Part shown: in pieces, positions 1-11,588 of the stretch | Position numbering within the stretch: position 1 is the stretch's first letter | How the letters are laid out: every line of letters begins with the position of its first letter | Assembly: GCA_023362775.1 (NCBI GenBank) | Contig: JALMGJ010000006.1 | Coordinates: forward strand, 54,241,501 to 54,305,500 | Reading direction: 5' to 3' | DNA length: 64,000 bases | Origin: Charina bottae | Taxonomy: Eukaryota; Chordata; Lepidosauria; Squamata; Charinaidae | The notes under the pieces: generated by a model | What the model was told of the DNA's origin: nothing | Seen by the model: the letters and a program-made list of their open reading frames with translations, nothing else | Databases searched by the model: none | Position numbers and translations under genes: made by a program

Positions 1-157
1 CCATTTATCTACTTGCTATTTAGCTTTCAAATCGCTGGGTTGGCAGAAAGCTAGGGCTAGTGACGAGAGCTCACCTCACCACGCGGATCTGAACTGCCGA
101 CCTTATGGTCGGCAGACTAACAGCTCAGCGGTTTAACCCACTGAGCTACCGTGCCCC
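1..157 (-). mobile_element. tRNA-derived SINE, truncated by the window edge
   Basis: Read on the minus strand, this starts GGGGCACGGTAGCTCAGTGG. That contains a tRNA-like A box (TAGCTCAGTGG), and a degenerate B box (GCAGTTCAGATCC) follows about 50 bases later. The body then continues with the same motifs seen in the SINEs at 16.7, 27.8 and 33.6 kb (GAGCTC, GCCAACC, a GTAGAT stretch). The 3' part lies outside the window, so the tail and TSD cannot be seen. It is a SINE head, not a functional tRNA gene: there is no acceptor-stem closure. Confidence 0.85.
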
Positions 158-760
158 AATATTCTTTGGGATTAGATAGGCAGAAAGAAAATGAGAAATC
201 AAGGATAGGGGTGGAACCCCTTTGAATTAATACTCTTTGGGACAATAAAAAAACAACTTATTTTTCAGGGTTACAGGACAAGGCCTATAGTCACGTTTCT
301 TTTGCTGCAAATGACTCAGGATTAGGGATCAGTTAGAAATTCATTAATTTTGTGTTTTGATGGGAAGTTACACAAATTTACCAATATCTTCATTAAGAGC
401 ATAAAAGTAACCTGAAGACTGAACATGACTTTGGAATAACTGCAACTGAAAAATTCATCCTTCAAGGCAGAAAGTTTTGTATCTGGCTTTGTGTCAGGGA
501 TGCTGGGTAATTTTGTTGCATTCACATTTTTAGGCAAACTGAACTGTTTCAAAGCATATAGGCAGATTATATTTAGATTCCTCCCTTCTCACGATTCTGT
601 AATGCACTTCTTAGATGAAAATTTCTCCATAAAACCACACATAAATGTATATAAAAATCTGTAGACAAACAAGTTTTATTTGAAAAAAAAGTACAAAAAT
701 AAATATATTTTAGAGAAAATGGTATACCAAAAAAGGTTTTATTTTGGAGAGGTGCAGATA

Positions 761-761
<1 letters not shown>
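158..761. other. Unassigned AT-rich DNA
   Basis: No repeat family, coding segment or structured RNA recognised. Short open frames here have no domain signature. Confidence 0.5.
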
Positions 762-791
<30 letters not shown>

Positions 792-809
792 TGTATGTAT
801 GTATGTATG
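762..809. repeat. (GTAT)n microsatellite
   Basis: About twelve nearly perfect tandem copies of a GTAT tetramer. Read on the minus strand they give a spurious His-Thr-Tyr-Ile open frame. Confidence 0.97.
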
Positions 810-1233
810 AGATATAAATATATCTATTGCTTTCAAAACAGCCTATCAGTTCTACTCTTTAACAGAAGTGTTTGGTAATTCTGTTTCATCTTGTAAAAAA
901 TCAGTGTCTGGAATTCTACTAAGCACTAAAATAAAGCATGTTTAAAGCATGATTATTTTATGAATAATCTTTTGAGATTGCAGTAAAACATAGATCTTCT
1001 GAAATATGTAGTTTAATAAAGCATTATCTGACAGACTTTGGAGTAAATCTGTAAATCAGAAGAAGAAATCAATGTGCCTAATAATTAGGAATAGATAAAT
1101 CATTCATCTTTTCACAGTTGAAAATAAATGGACATAATTCATACCTCCAGAACCAATATATAAAGCAAAATATATGTTTATATTTGTGCCCTTATGAGAC
1201 ATTCAGCGTAATTTTCCAATTTTAAAAAAACCT
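810..1233. other. Unassigned AT-rich DNA
   Basis: Nothing recognisable; it is the left flank of the truncated Bov-B insertion that follows. Confidence 0.5.
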
Positions 1234-1739
1234 ACACATGTCTGTGTCATCACCTTGCCGACAAAGATCCGTATAATTAAAGCTATGCTTTTCCCAGTAG
1301 TAATGTATGACTGTGAGAGTTGGACCATAAGGAAGGCTGAGCTCCGAAGAATTGATGCTTTTGAACTGTGGTGCTGGAGAAGACTCTTAAGAGTCCCTTG
1401 GACTGCAAGGAGGTTAAATCAGTCAATCCTAAAGGAAATCAACCCTGACTGCTCATTGGAAGGACAGATACTGAAGCTGAAGCTCAAATACATTGGCCAC
1501 CTAATGCAAAGAGAGGACTCACTGGAAAAGACCCTGATGCTGGGAAAGACTGAAGGCAAAAGGAGAAGGGGACGGCAGAGGATGAGATGGTTAGATAGCA
1601 TCACCGATGTAATGAACATGAATTTGAGTAAACTCCAGGAGACAGTGGAGGACAGGAAGGCCTGGCGTGCTATGGTCCATGAGGTCACGAAGAGTCGGAC
1701 ACGACTAAACGACTGAACAACAACAACACATGTCTGTGT
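1234..1739 (+). mobile_element. 5'-truncated Bov-B (RTE) LINE with 14-bp TSD
   Basis: The insert (about 1248-1725) is flanked by a perfect 14-bp direct repeat, ACACATGTCTGTGT, at 1234-1247 and 1726-1739. It carries only the last roughly 150 codons and 3' tail of the Bov-B reverse-transcriptase ORF. The frame contains TKIRIIKAM..VVMYDCESWTIRKAE and the C-terminal RMRWLDS..VHEVTKSRTRLND, which match the full copy at 46.3-49.5 kb in order. The tail ends in GTCGGACACGACT and a short CAA-rich end. Loss of the endonuclease and most of the RT makes it a dead-on-arrival copy, as expected from incomplete target-primed reverse transcription. Confidence 0.93.
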
Positions 1740-2266
1740 ATTCACAAAATATGTATAATAAAATTGGAAATAACATACAAAAATGTTTGCAAAATACATA
1801 TATTAAATAAAATGTATTAGATATTTTTGTGCATGCTTTCTTTTTTCTTTATAATTTACAGTTTAATGACTTTTACAATTGAAGTCTAAACTAACTAAAC
1901 TTAACCAAAACTGACAGACTTCTCCATATGAACCTGGACTACTTGGAAAGGCTCAGGTCTCTCTTCCTCCAGAAATATGAAGAACTGGCCAATCCAGTTT
2001 TGCTGAAGGTTTGGAATTGATTACACTGATTATTATTCAATAATCAGTGGCACCAACAGGGCAGAAACTTGAAATGCAACATAGACAATGATTTAAGCTT
2101 CAATAAGGTTCAAGTGAAGACTCTCCTTTAAGAAGAATTAATAGACTAATTTCTTCAAGTTTCTTTTCAAACCATATATATGAAACAGAGACACATCCCT
2201 GAAAAGAGAAATCAGATTGCTTGGGTGCATAGTTCATTCCATCAGAAGCTATTGTCCATCCTATTA
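1740..2266. other. Unassigned AT-rich DNA
   Basis: No repeat or gene recognised between the Bov-B copy and the MITE at 2275. Confidence 0.45.
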
Positions 2267-2415
2267 CACTAGACCAGTGTTTCTCAATCTTGGCAACTTT
2301 AAGATGTGTGGACTTCAATTCCCAGAATTCCCCAGCCAACATGCTGGCTGGGGAATTCTGGGAGTTGAAGTCCAGGCATCTTAAAGTTGCCAAGATTGAG
2401 AACACTGCATTAGAC
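2267..2415. mobile_element. Palindromic hAT-type MITE with 8-bp TSD
   Basis: The element (2275-2407) starts CAGTGTTTCTCAATC and ends in the near inverse, so almost the whole 133 bp folds into one hairpin (arms about 60 bp). It is flanked by an 8-bp near-duplicate, CACTAGAC (2267-2274) and CATTAGAC (2408-2415), with one mismatch. The CAGTG termini and 8-bp duplication are typical of hAT non-autonomous elements. A half copy of the same family lies at 26.25 kb. There is no coding capacity, so it would depend on a hAT transposase encoded elsewhere. Confidence 0.88.
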
Positions 2416-3179
2416 ATTTTACATCACTCCCTATGGCTATAATGTTAAATCAGGAAGAAATTTCATTAACTCCTTATTATATTAATGCTGGCACCATAAT
2501 TTTTAAATGAAATTGAAAACTAGAGGAAGAGAAAGATAGAAATACTCTACAGTCAAGAGGATTACAGCTTTGCAAACCATACTTCAAAAAAAAAAGCCCC
2601 ATTGCTCATTAGGATTACCAGCATGAATCCATATTCTTATGCCAACTTCAGCTTTCGTGTTGCTCAGGAGGCACCAAGGATTCAAAGAAAATTATTTCCA
2701 CGCAAATCAATAAAAGTGATTTGCATTTGGCATTCACTTCAAATCACAAGAATAAATAAATTCTATAAAATGAGAGACCAGCCAAAAAAAAAAAAAAAGT
2801 GGGGAGGGAGAGAGAATGCTAAATTATGTAAAGATGAACACTGATTAAAACTTGAATTCATCTAAAAAGCAATTAGTGTGCACAAAACAGCATCCTTGTG
2901 GGAGGCTTGGCTCCTGACACAATTTACTAAGGTAGTCTGATTTTTTCCATATGACTTTTCCCTCGAAAGAGAGTTTACCTAAACTACCTCTCCCAATCTT
3001 CCACATAAAAAACTGAACTTTGCTGTGTCTTACTTCATTTAAGATTTCATTAAAGACTGTAAATGCAAATATAAATGACTGATTTTACAAAACCCATTAC
3101 TACTTTTTAACCAAGAATAATAAAGATTTGCTAATAAGGACTCAGCTAGTATATTGGTAGTACAATAAAACCACTCTAT
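2416..3179. other. Unassigned DNA
   Basis: Contains poly-A runs near 2587 and 2785, but no recognisable element or gene. Confidence 0.45.
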
Positions 3180-3340
3180 GAAAGAGAAGACAGGATACCC
3201 TGGAGAAGATGCTGATGCTAGGGAAAGTGGAAGGCAAGAGGAAGAGGGGCCGACCAAGGGCAAGATGGATAGATGATATTATGGAGGTGACGGACTCAAC
3301 CTTGGGGGAGCTGGGGGTGGCGACGGCCGACAGGAAGCTT
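3180..3340 (+). mobile_element. Bov-B LINE internal fragment
   Basis: About 160 bp closely match 49258-49420 of the full Bov-B copy (AGACAGGATACCCTGGAGAA and the following GKVEGKRKRGR-type coding stretch). Both ends are truncated: the usual HEVTKSR end is missing. The high similarity to the full copy suggests a recent event despite the small size. Confidence 0.9.
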
Positions 3341-4330
3341 GCAGAACAGAGGTGTAATGTGTGCAAACCTAGAAACACCCAATAATGTGTGCACTGCTGC
3401 ATTCTGGACCAGTTGTAGCTTCTGAGTACTCTTCAAGGGCAGCCCCATATAATATGTTTGGATAACATATCCAAAAAGCTAGTAATGAGAGGGAAAAAAT
3501 AAAAGGACAAAGAATCTAGCTGGGAATGAGTGTATGTCATGAAAATAATATGAAAAGTGAGTATTAGCCTTTTATGGCTAAATAATATATAATTATAAAT
3601 ACAGAAAATTATGTAGGAATTCTATATGCTGTTTAGCTGCCCCATTCTTCATTACCTGCAACTCCAATGTCATCCTTAACAGCAGCCCACATAGAGTGCA
3701 TTTCAATCATCTAAATTAGATGTTATCAGAGCAGGTAGACTATCCCATTTCGGGGTTAGTCAAAGCTGTGGACTATAGAAATCTAACTAAAAGCACCCTA
3801 GATCACTGAGGTCTTTTGAGCCTCCAGTGACAAAAACAAAACAGAAAGTATTGAGCTGTGTATTGGCTCCTTCAAAGAGATAGTTCTGCAGCTATCTGTG
3901 TAACTCATTAACTGAGTCTCAGGCCTAGGAACAATCACTGATAGATCATTCATTTATTGGATTTCTGGTTCAGTTTGTTGCCCTTGTTCAGCCCATTACA
4001 GCATCCAGACAACAGTCACATATCTGCATAACTGTATCTGACATCAGAAATAATTAGAATAGGCATCATCTGCCTAGTGATAATTTCTGGTGCCCTCACC
4101 CAATGACTTCATCCATACATTTAAAAAATCAATAAATGGGGACAAAATGGAACTCTGCAGCTTTCCAGTGGATGCTGTGAGTCTGGCAGGAGTCCCCCAG
4201 TGTTACCTTCTGGAATCAGCCTGCAGCTATGAGTAGAGCCACAGTTCTCAACCTACCAACTCAGTTCAGTACCATACTGCGATTAATGATACCAAAAGCT
4301 GGCCACGTTTTTCATCTTCCATAATGACCT
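3341..4330. repeat. Decayed interspersed repeat, unclassified
   Basis: Phrases such as GCATTCTGGACCAGTTGTAG, CAAGGGCAGCCCCATATA and the later GGACAAAATGGAACTCTGCA resemble, from memory, a widespread squamate repeat related to LINE non-coding sequence. The copy is heavily diverged and has indels. The Bov-B fragment just before it may have inserted into this older repeat. Class and boundaries are uncertain. Confidence 0.45.
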
Positions 4331-5805
4331 ATTTCCAGGGAATCATTCTGAAGACAATAGTTATAAAAACTCAGTAAAACAGCCTTCCAATTCCCTCCTC
4401 CCTAAAGTATGAGAAAAAGAATATCTCCCCAAAAATGTCTCATGGGAAACCTTGTCTTAGGTGATTTATCCAGTATGTGTTGAAGAGGATGAATAATTAA
4501 ATATGAATGTTAGTAGCTCCTTCTGGGGAGTTTATGAGAAAATTATTAAGACCTACAAGCCTGCTAGTAGTGTGAGATTTGCACATACATGAGCTCCCAT
4601 GCATTTTTCCCTGAAATACATTAACAATGACTAGGGAGTTATGCTTGTTTATTTTCCTAGTTTATCCAAGAAATTATCCACCCAAGAACTGTATTAATTA
4701 ACTTTTATGAACTCATGAAGTCTTGCTCTCGAACAAGAACAAATGTTAGAGAAAAACTACTTGAGCTTAAAAATGTATTATGGTTTATACCTCCTTTTGT
4801 GCTTCCTTTCCATGAACCTTAGAGTAATTGAGTTTTGCTTGCATGAATGCCTGCTGAAAGTGACTTCGAAGCTGGGGAGTCTGAATATGCATTGGATATG
4901 GTTTTCTATTTAGAGCAAGGGTGGGCAGATTTCAAGCTTGCAATATCTACTGTACTGGGATTTTTTATTAGTATCCTGAGATGCACCAAATTCCAATTAG
5001 AGCCAGGTGCAAAGACTGCCTGAAGCAAAGAGACACTTCCTAAGTATTAAAGAGCCAGGGAGGAAAAGCTCATGCCTGAAAATTATAATCTACGGCAGAA
5101 CAAAGCTCACAAACCTTTTTATGCTAAAATTTGACACTGATATTCAATAGTTCAGAATGAATGTTTGATATAATGACATAGATCTGGTTGCTAAATGTCT
5201 AAAGGAAAAAATGGCACCTTTAATTTAATAGACAAATTTATAAATTTAAAGTTTATATCCAATTTGCAAACACCATTTTATATGATTGAAATGAGTAACT
5301 AATATCAGTATCAATCATATAACTTACTTGAACTGATAGTGATGGGTGATCCCCTTTTATTCCTTTTCTAGGAATGAATCAAGCAATTTCCCTGTACCAA
5401 TTCAGGAAATAATGTATTTTTTCCAAGATCTGTTTAGATTAAATCAGATTTGGGAATGAATCCAACTGAGTTGGTCTCCCTTAGTTTTAACTAAATGGGT
5501 CTTTACTCTGTGCTTTGAAGACAAGAGGAGAATAGCAAAGATAAATTGATTTGTTTCCTTCTTTTCTTGATGCAAGATCTTGCATCAAGTTCTTAAAGGA
5601 GCTATTTGGGAGCCAAGAGGCTAGGAACTGTCGTCTCACCATTATAAATAATTTTCCTTTAATACTTCTGTTATTTATCAGATCAACAACTTTTTATAAG
5701 CTCCAGACATTGTCATCCACTCTTACATATGGTTTGGGTAGTACCCCCCACTCATTCTTTTTTAGATGTAAGCTCTTACAAGATCACAACATTGCATAAG
5801 TTTTT
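4331..5805. other. Unassigned AT-rich DNA with a 24-bp perfect palindrome
   Basis: No gene or repeat family recognised. A perfect 24-bp palindrome lies at 5566-5589, centred on AGATCT. Confidence 0.45.
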
Positions 5806-5882
5806 GACAATGTTATTTATTTATTTTATTTATTTATTATTTAAATTTATATGACCGCCCATCTCCCCCAACAGAAGATGGG
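5806..5882 (-). mobile_element. CR1/L3-type LINE 3' tail
   Basis: The minus strand reads GGGGGAGATGGGCGGTCATATAAAT followed by AAT/AAAT repeats, which is the terminal hairpin-plus-tail of the CR1/L3-type LINE seen complete at 37.7-42.1 kb. Only the last 70 bases are present, so this is an extremely 5'-truncated insertion. Confidence 0.75.
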
Positions 5883-8573
5883 CAAAATTTTGTTATCCTG
5901 GATCTTGAATGAGATTTCACTGAAATATCATGTGATTTTGACTTTCTTACATAACTTTCACAAGATCTCAGCCAGTTTATTTTATTTTATTTTGTTTTAT
6001 TTGGTTTACACTGCCGACACTACTCTATTTAAGGATGTGGCAGATGTTGGTGTCTGTGGACAGAGCATTGGTATCCATTTTCTCAGATGTTACTGGTAGA
6101 GAACATTCCAGTATGTTTTCCAATTCTTTTCCAATGCTCTTTGCTTGAAATATCAGGGGCAATGCCTTATTTTAAAGTACATTTTTTCTTGAGCAACTGT
6201 ATATCAGGAAACAATCAAGAGGAATATTTATTCACCTATTGATGAATTAATAAAAATATTTATTCATCTATTAAAAACACATTCGTTATGATTAAAAACA
6301 CAGATCTGAAAAGTGGGAGAGAGGCAGTGTCCTAACAGAAATAGTTGCAACAATTATTAAGAGAGAGGCAACAAAGAATAATAAATTTAAGCACTTGAAA
6401 AGAAAGAAATGGAACTAAATGAAACGTTGATCCAAGCTTTCATGTGAAAATAGATATAGAAAAGCTTGATTAATACAAAATATGATAAATTGCACTTCAA
6501 AGCTCCCTAAAGTTATTTTTGTTGTTGATGATGTTGTTGTTCTTAGGTCCATAGGTAAGCAACACAATCTCTATTGAAAATCCTGAGATAAAACATGTGA
6601 AGTTCATTGAGCTGTTGCCAACATTATATCTGAACAGAGTCCATTGGAGTTGGGTGGCTATAAAAATTTGAATAAACACACACACACACACGCACATACA
6701 CAATGCCAACTAGGAAGGATCAACCATCTAAAAAAACCCATACTAGCAATTATAATTATACAACATCTCTAGTAGTCTTCTATTTCACCATGACATAGAA
6801 AAGCACAACAGGTTTTAGATGAAGCCCTCAAAGCCCTTCCAAAAGTTGCTGCTGACATATAATTTTTCATGTGCCAGCAATGGAAATTTATTTAATTGTT
6901 AAATAGTTGTGTAAGTACCATGATAGCAATTCTGATTGTAATTTTAAAATAGATCAGATGCAAATTACATTGTAAATCAAATTTTTGTCCTGGCCTTGCT
7001 CACTTGTTTGTTCTTTCTCTGGTTAGTTTTGGCAGTTTCCTCTACCAAAATGAACTCTGCAACTGTCTTCTCACTCCATGATGACAACCTTTAGGGCAGT
7101 CTTGGACTATTGTCTTTTCTTTATGAATTGGGTCTATTTCATTGATCTAACTATATAATGAATCTGTAGGGTTCCAAATAATAATCAGGTAAAGAAGTTG
7201 ATTCAACACATTTATTATATAAGAGAAGGAAAAGTCATTCCGTGTAGCACAGTTTATTTTAGAGGTAACACCAATAGTTCATAAGAGGAAGCACAGTTGT
7301 CAAATTGCACATCCAATGGAAATTTATCAGCCATTTAAGGATAGCACAAACTTTGCCTTTAACCTGTGAAAGATACAACTTGAGAAGGGACATAAGCCTT
7401 CTTTAAATCTGAGTACCTATCTGCTGAGTTCATCATGCTAAAAGAGAGCTGAGAGTGTCTGTAAGTTCAACTTTATTCCATTTCTCATGTTTTTCTTTTA
7501 AGTTAATTCTTTTCCATTTTTGCATCAACCTATGATTTTTTTAAAAAAGAATTCACATGAAAATGCATATTTTTCCTAATATACACATTTTTCTGTGCAA
7601 TTTTCACTCTCTCACACACAAACATAAATGCAAGGAAGTGTGAAATGGAGTAGCTCCAATTCAGTTTGAATCAATTCAGTCCAATTCAATTCAGGTGTTC
7701 AAATGGATTGAAATATTAGATCAATTAAATTGAAATAAAATGAATAATTTAATTGACTTGAATGCATCTGATTCTGTGATTAATTTAATTTCCCAGTATA
7801 TATGAAAAAGAGGCTTTTGTTTTGTCTTTTGTTTGCTTCTCAGTGCCTGCCAAAGCATGATGATGATGCAACAAACTGGATTCAGTGATACTTTATAAAT
7901 GAATGGGTTTCAATACTGCATTTTCTTACATATACTTAAACCTCTTTAAACTGTTCATCTTTTTAATATCCCCATCTCAAGATACAGCTGTTCAACTACT
8001 GCTATAATGTCTTGGATGATACATCTTCTACTTGGATGCATCTAACTAACTAAGCTTTCTTGTCAGTATGTGTTACAACTTAGGTATTTTGGTTTGTTTG
8101 TTTGTTTGTTTGTTTTAAACAGGTTATAATTGTTGGTGTTGACAGTCATCAGCAGGGACTTCCACCCAAGTAGAACATTCATTAAAGAATGTTGCTAATT
8201 TTTCTCCCTGATACGCTCTCTCTCTTTCTTAAGGTAAATAGGAAAGGTAATGTTTAATACCTCAGTACACAATTTTTCATCTTCTCCCACTCTCTTATAT
8301 GTTCCCAAACATCATCAAACCACTGTAGATTAAAAAGTAAAAAAAATAAGAAATAAATGTTTGCTCCAGTTGGAGGGAAAAAAAGACATAGGAAAGGAAG
8401 TGAAACCTCCCAGATTTTCAGGGTGGGCTAAAAAACAACCAAAGAAACAAACAAGGATGCCAAGGAACTACTGAGCAAAAAGAGGGTGAAAATTTCTCAG
8501 TCTACAGATGAAATGTGTGGTAGAGAAAAATAATCCTTGTCCAAAACTCAAATGAATTTTAGACATTACAAGA
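5883..8573. other. Unassigned AT-rich DNA with short microsatellites
   Basis: No gene recognised. Contains a short (CA)n near 6677-6698, an AATTCA-rich stretch near 7660-7760 and (GTTT)n near 8090-8117. Small open frames lack family motifs. Confidence 0.5.
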
Positions 8574-8735
8574 GGAAGGTTGTGTTAGTCTGTGGTGACA
8601 AAAAAAAATCGGAGTCTGATAGCACCATGCATCTGATGAAGTGAGCTGCAGTTCACAAAGGCTTGTGCATTTTAATAAAATGTGTTAGTTGGAAAAGGTG
8701 CCATCCCACTCATGAAATTTTAGGAGGTTATTGGG
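8574..8735 (+). mobile_element. PLE-like repeat with decayed hammerhead motif
   Basis: The stretch has AGTCTGATAGCACC on the left and its partial inverse (AAAAGGTGCCA) on the right, around a central hammerhead-like segment. It resembles a repeat widely dispersed in reptiles (the GTTAGTCT..GGTGCCA family). A related terminal phrase, GGGGTCTGGTAGCAC, occurs at about 19.85 kb. Assignment to the PLE class rests on the shared ribozyme architecture and is an inference. Confidence 0.5.
8627..8670 (+). ncRNA. Hammerhead-like motif, core mutated
   Basis: The order is AUGCAU (stem I), CUGAUGA, one extra A, GUGAGCU/AGUUCAC stem II, then AAAG where GAAA is expected, then GCUU and GUGCAU, which re-pairs with AUGCAU. 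Stem I (6 bp with one wobble) and stem II (7 bp with one wobble) are preserved, but loss of the G of GAAA (consistent with CpG decay) predicts an inactive ribozyme. Same architecture as the motifs at 10.8, 18.5, 20.0, 36.3 and 45.1 kb. Confidence 0.55.
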
Positions 8736-10707
8736 TGCATTTTAGGCTCATTGTCTTGGAATCTATATACAGTAGCTGCCTAAAGCAAGCAATAGTTTAT
8801 CTAACTTGGAAGAAGAGCAGTGGAGACAAGTGCTAAGGAAACTATGAAAAGTGACAGGAAGGAATGGTAACAATTGAAACCCTTTTGAATAAAAAAATGA
8901 AAGAAAAAAGAGAAGACATTGACCTTTGGGAAATGAAATACATACAAGAGAATAAACAGTTTTAAGACATAGTTCTCCCATGTGTATCTTGCATAGTTTA
9001 TTTGGCTTTGTATCACCATTTAAGTTCACAGCTTGTAACAAAATCTCCCATCATTCTGCTCAATAAGCAAACACCTGCTTTTTTAATTTCATTTCTAAAT
9101 GAGGCTGGGAGTTAGATCAGGGACAGGTAGCTGAGGAAGGGTCAAGCTAGGAAAAACCTCCAGTAATTTTTTTGAATTTAGGACTGAGAGGAACTGGTAT
9201 GCAGAGAGACAAGATTGCATTAGACACTGCTGAATTATTCACAGCATAGAGAATTTGGCAGATACTTGAAAATTTCCCTCGCAAAACTGTAACTGTAACA
9301 AATAACAATACATACTGTATAATGACGAAGCTGAAAAGCATTGACTTCTGGAAAATATGCACTTCGTTGCATCTGGATTTTTCAAGTTTATATTATAAGA
9401 CTATAGAGACAAAAATTGTGTTTGAGATAAAAATGGAGACATACATCTACCGGAGCCTCTTTCAAAGCAATTTTCACTTCTGTGATATTATCTTTCACTA
9501 CATATACTGTATATTTTAGGAGAAATGAAAAAAAAGTAATGTCTATTATTTTCAAGTGTTTATTTCCATTGGGCTATTAAGTCAACATTTTGTCAAATAT
9601 TACATTATTTTTCAAGATGCACATACTCTGGTCAATAGACTGTGGCAGCAAAAATGTCATCATGGCGAAAGCTAAGTGTCCTTCAATCACATGATCTTCT
9701 ATCTCTCTCCTTTGATGGAATGGCATTGATTGGATTCTTTGCTGAAAACTGATGCTATATTCCCATAATACATTGAAGTCTCTGGGAAAAGAATGCTCCC
9801 CTTCAGAGGCATTTTTGACAAATGCCTGTTAATCTTTATTCTTTAGAGAATAGCTGGATAAATTGTAGAACTGTTTTCTCAGATTGTAAGTTACAGTTCA
9901 GTTGGGACCTGTACTTCTTTTTCTGAGGTATTTTGAGTCATATCTGCACTAACAGCTGATTGCAATAATTGAGTATGGAGCTAATTGTAAAAGATATTAT
10001 ATAAGAGTAAAGAATTTGAATCTGTGTGTGTAGGATTATTGTTCAATAGACCCACAGAATGAAGTATTATAAGAATGTGCAATCAATCCATCCTATGCCA
10101 GTGATGCATGTTTTATTCTGTTTTGTCTAATTTTTCAATGAATCATTTTTATAAATATTAAGAAAAAACACAATTGTTCTTTGTACAGCAACAGCAATAA
10201 TGTAGGTCATATTTTATCAATTTGGGCAAGAATAACTGTGCATTGGTAAACCACTACACATACACAATTTTATTATAGGTTCAATCATATCTTTACAGTA
10301 CTTGACACAATTTGTGACCTATGTGTATTCAACTGTATTCCTCACAATTAGTGGTAACTTTGGTTCCATTGAATATACTGGATATCCCTTCTGAATAACT
10401 ATAGAGTGAGTTGTAGGTTTTCATTCATTTACATTGACTGCAGATGCATATTTAATAGAAAGAAATTGATGAATGTTCTTAATACCCTTTTCTGAACTTA
10501 AATATAAATATGCCCATATAGAGAAAGGTCAATGTTATGTTAGGGATATCCTGGTTACATTGATCTCTGCTTTAGGATATATCACAAAAATGTTCCCTGG
10601 CCTCAAAAGTGGTTTAAAACATAGTTGTGCAAACATTTGATTCTGAAATTTGTTTTGAAGTGATTCAGTCACATTTCTAAATTATTTAAGGTTTTTGAGG
10701 TTTTTTT
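8736..10707. other. Unassigned AT-rich DNA
   Basis: No repeat family or gene recognised over 2 kb. Open frames here are short and without motifs. Confidence 0.5.
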
Positions 10708-10968
10708 AAAAATAACATTGATGGCTGTTGTGGGTCTTCCGGGCTGTGTGGCCGTGTTCTGGAAGTTGTGGTTCCTAACGTTTCGCCAGCATCTGTGGCC
10801 AGCATCTTCAGAGGGCAGGAGCACAGACAGAAGTGCTCTTTCTGTGCTCAGGTAGATTCTGAAACGTTAGGAACCACAACTTCCAGAACACGGCCACACG
10901 GCCACACAGCCCGGAACAGCCATCGAACTCCGGCCGTGAAAGCCTTCGACAATACAAAAATAACATTG
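10708..10968. mobile_element. Snap-back PLE-derived element (family 2) with 13-bp TSD
   Basis: The 235-bp insert (10721-10955) is flanked by a perfect 13-bp repeat, AAAAATAACATTG, at 10708-10720 and 10956-10968. The two arms are inverted copies of the same sequence (GGAACCACAACTTCCAGAAC on one side and its complement on the other). They meet at a loop with a small GAGCACAG/CTGTGCTC hairpin. The right arm extends about 30 bp further to CCGTGAAAGCCTTCGACAAT, which I recognise as a common PLE terminus in reptiles. The left arm carries a complete hammerhead-like core on the minus strand; the right arm keeps only the GAAACGTTA part. There is no coding sequence, so it is non-autonomous. Confidence 0.85.
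10774..10814 (-). ncRNA. Hammerhead ribozyme-like motif (PLE family 2)
   Basis: Minus strand: CCU, CUGAAGA, extra U, GCUGGC-CACAGAU-GCUGGC, GAAA, CGUU, AGG. Stem II closes with 6 bp (two wobbles) and a 7-nt loop. CCU/AGG gives a 3-bp stem I. Stem III is collapsed to a possible single C-G pair. All CUGANGA and GAAA core bases are intact. Small stem-III-poor hammerheads associated with PLEs that act as dimers are established in the literature; activity of this copy is untested. Confidence 0.72.
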
Positions 10969-11588
10969 TTGATTTGGATCAAATTACTAAATCATATTGG
11001 TTGCCATTAAATCAAGACAATTTGATGGCATTTTATACATATGGAAAAGCTTGTCCTGAAACAAATCAAGCTTCCAAATAGAGTTTCTCAATTTCATTTA
11101 ATTACCAAATTGATTTGGAGGTGTGATCTGGAATTCCACATACTCTTAGTTCAGAACCTATAAATAGTATAGAATTCCATTGTGAGAATTGGTTTGGCTG
11201 GTTTGTGTAAGTGGAGCAAATCCATATTATATTATTGTTGGAATTCCAGTTTAGCAAGGCAGTTTTGATGATGGTGTTTACTTTCAAAGCTCCAAACAGC
11301 TTAAGGCAAAGAACATACATTATAGTGTCCATACATTAAAACATTAAGAGGAGGTCCCTTTCTTTCTTCTATAGAGAATACGAATTTCTCAGCAGTAAAA
11401 GAAAAGGTCTTCCATATGATGGCTCTCATTGAAAGTGTGTCTGATGCCTAATAACATAAATACACAGAGAGAGAGAGAACTGGGTATCTCTCTTTTGGGC
11501 ACTGAAAGCATTCGAGATTGAACTCCACTGGTGATTTGTTATCTCCAGCAGAAAGGCTTGTGATCAATTCCAAATCATTGCTGTTGTT
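10969..11588. other. Unassigned DNA
   Basis: No gene or mobile element recognised; contains a short (GA)n at about 11466. Confidence 0.45.

Noticed and set aside
573..836. Minus-strand open frame with His-Thr-Tyr-Ile repeats
   Set aside because: It is a translation of the (GTAT)n microsatellite; no protein family.
5551..6099. Two 82-codon open frames as host exons
   Set aside because: No recognisable domain; the second overlaps the CR1/L3 tail at 5.8 kb.
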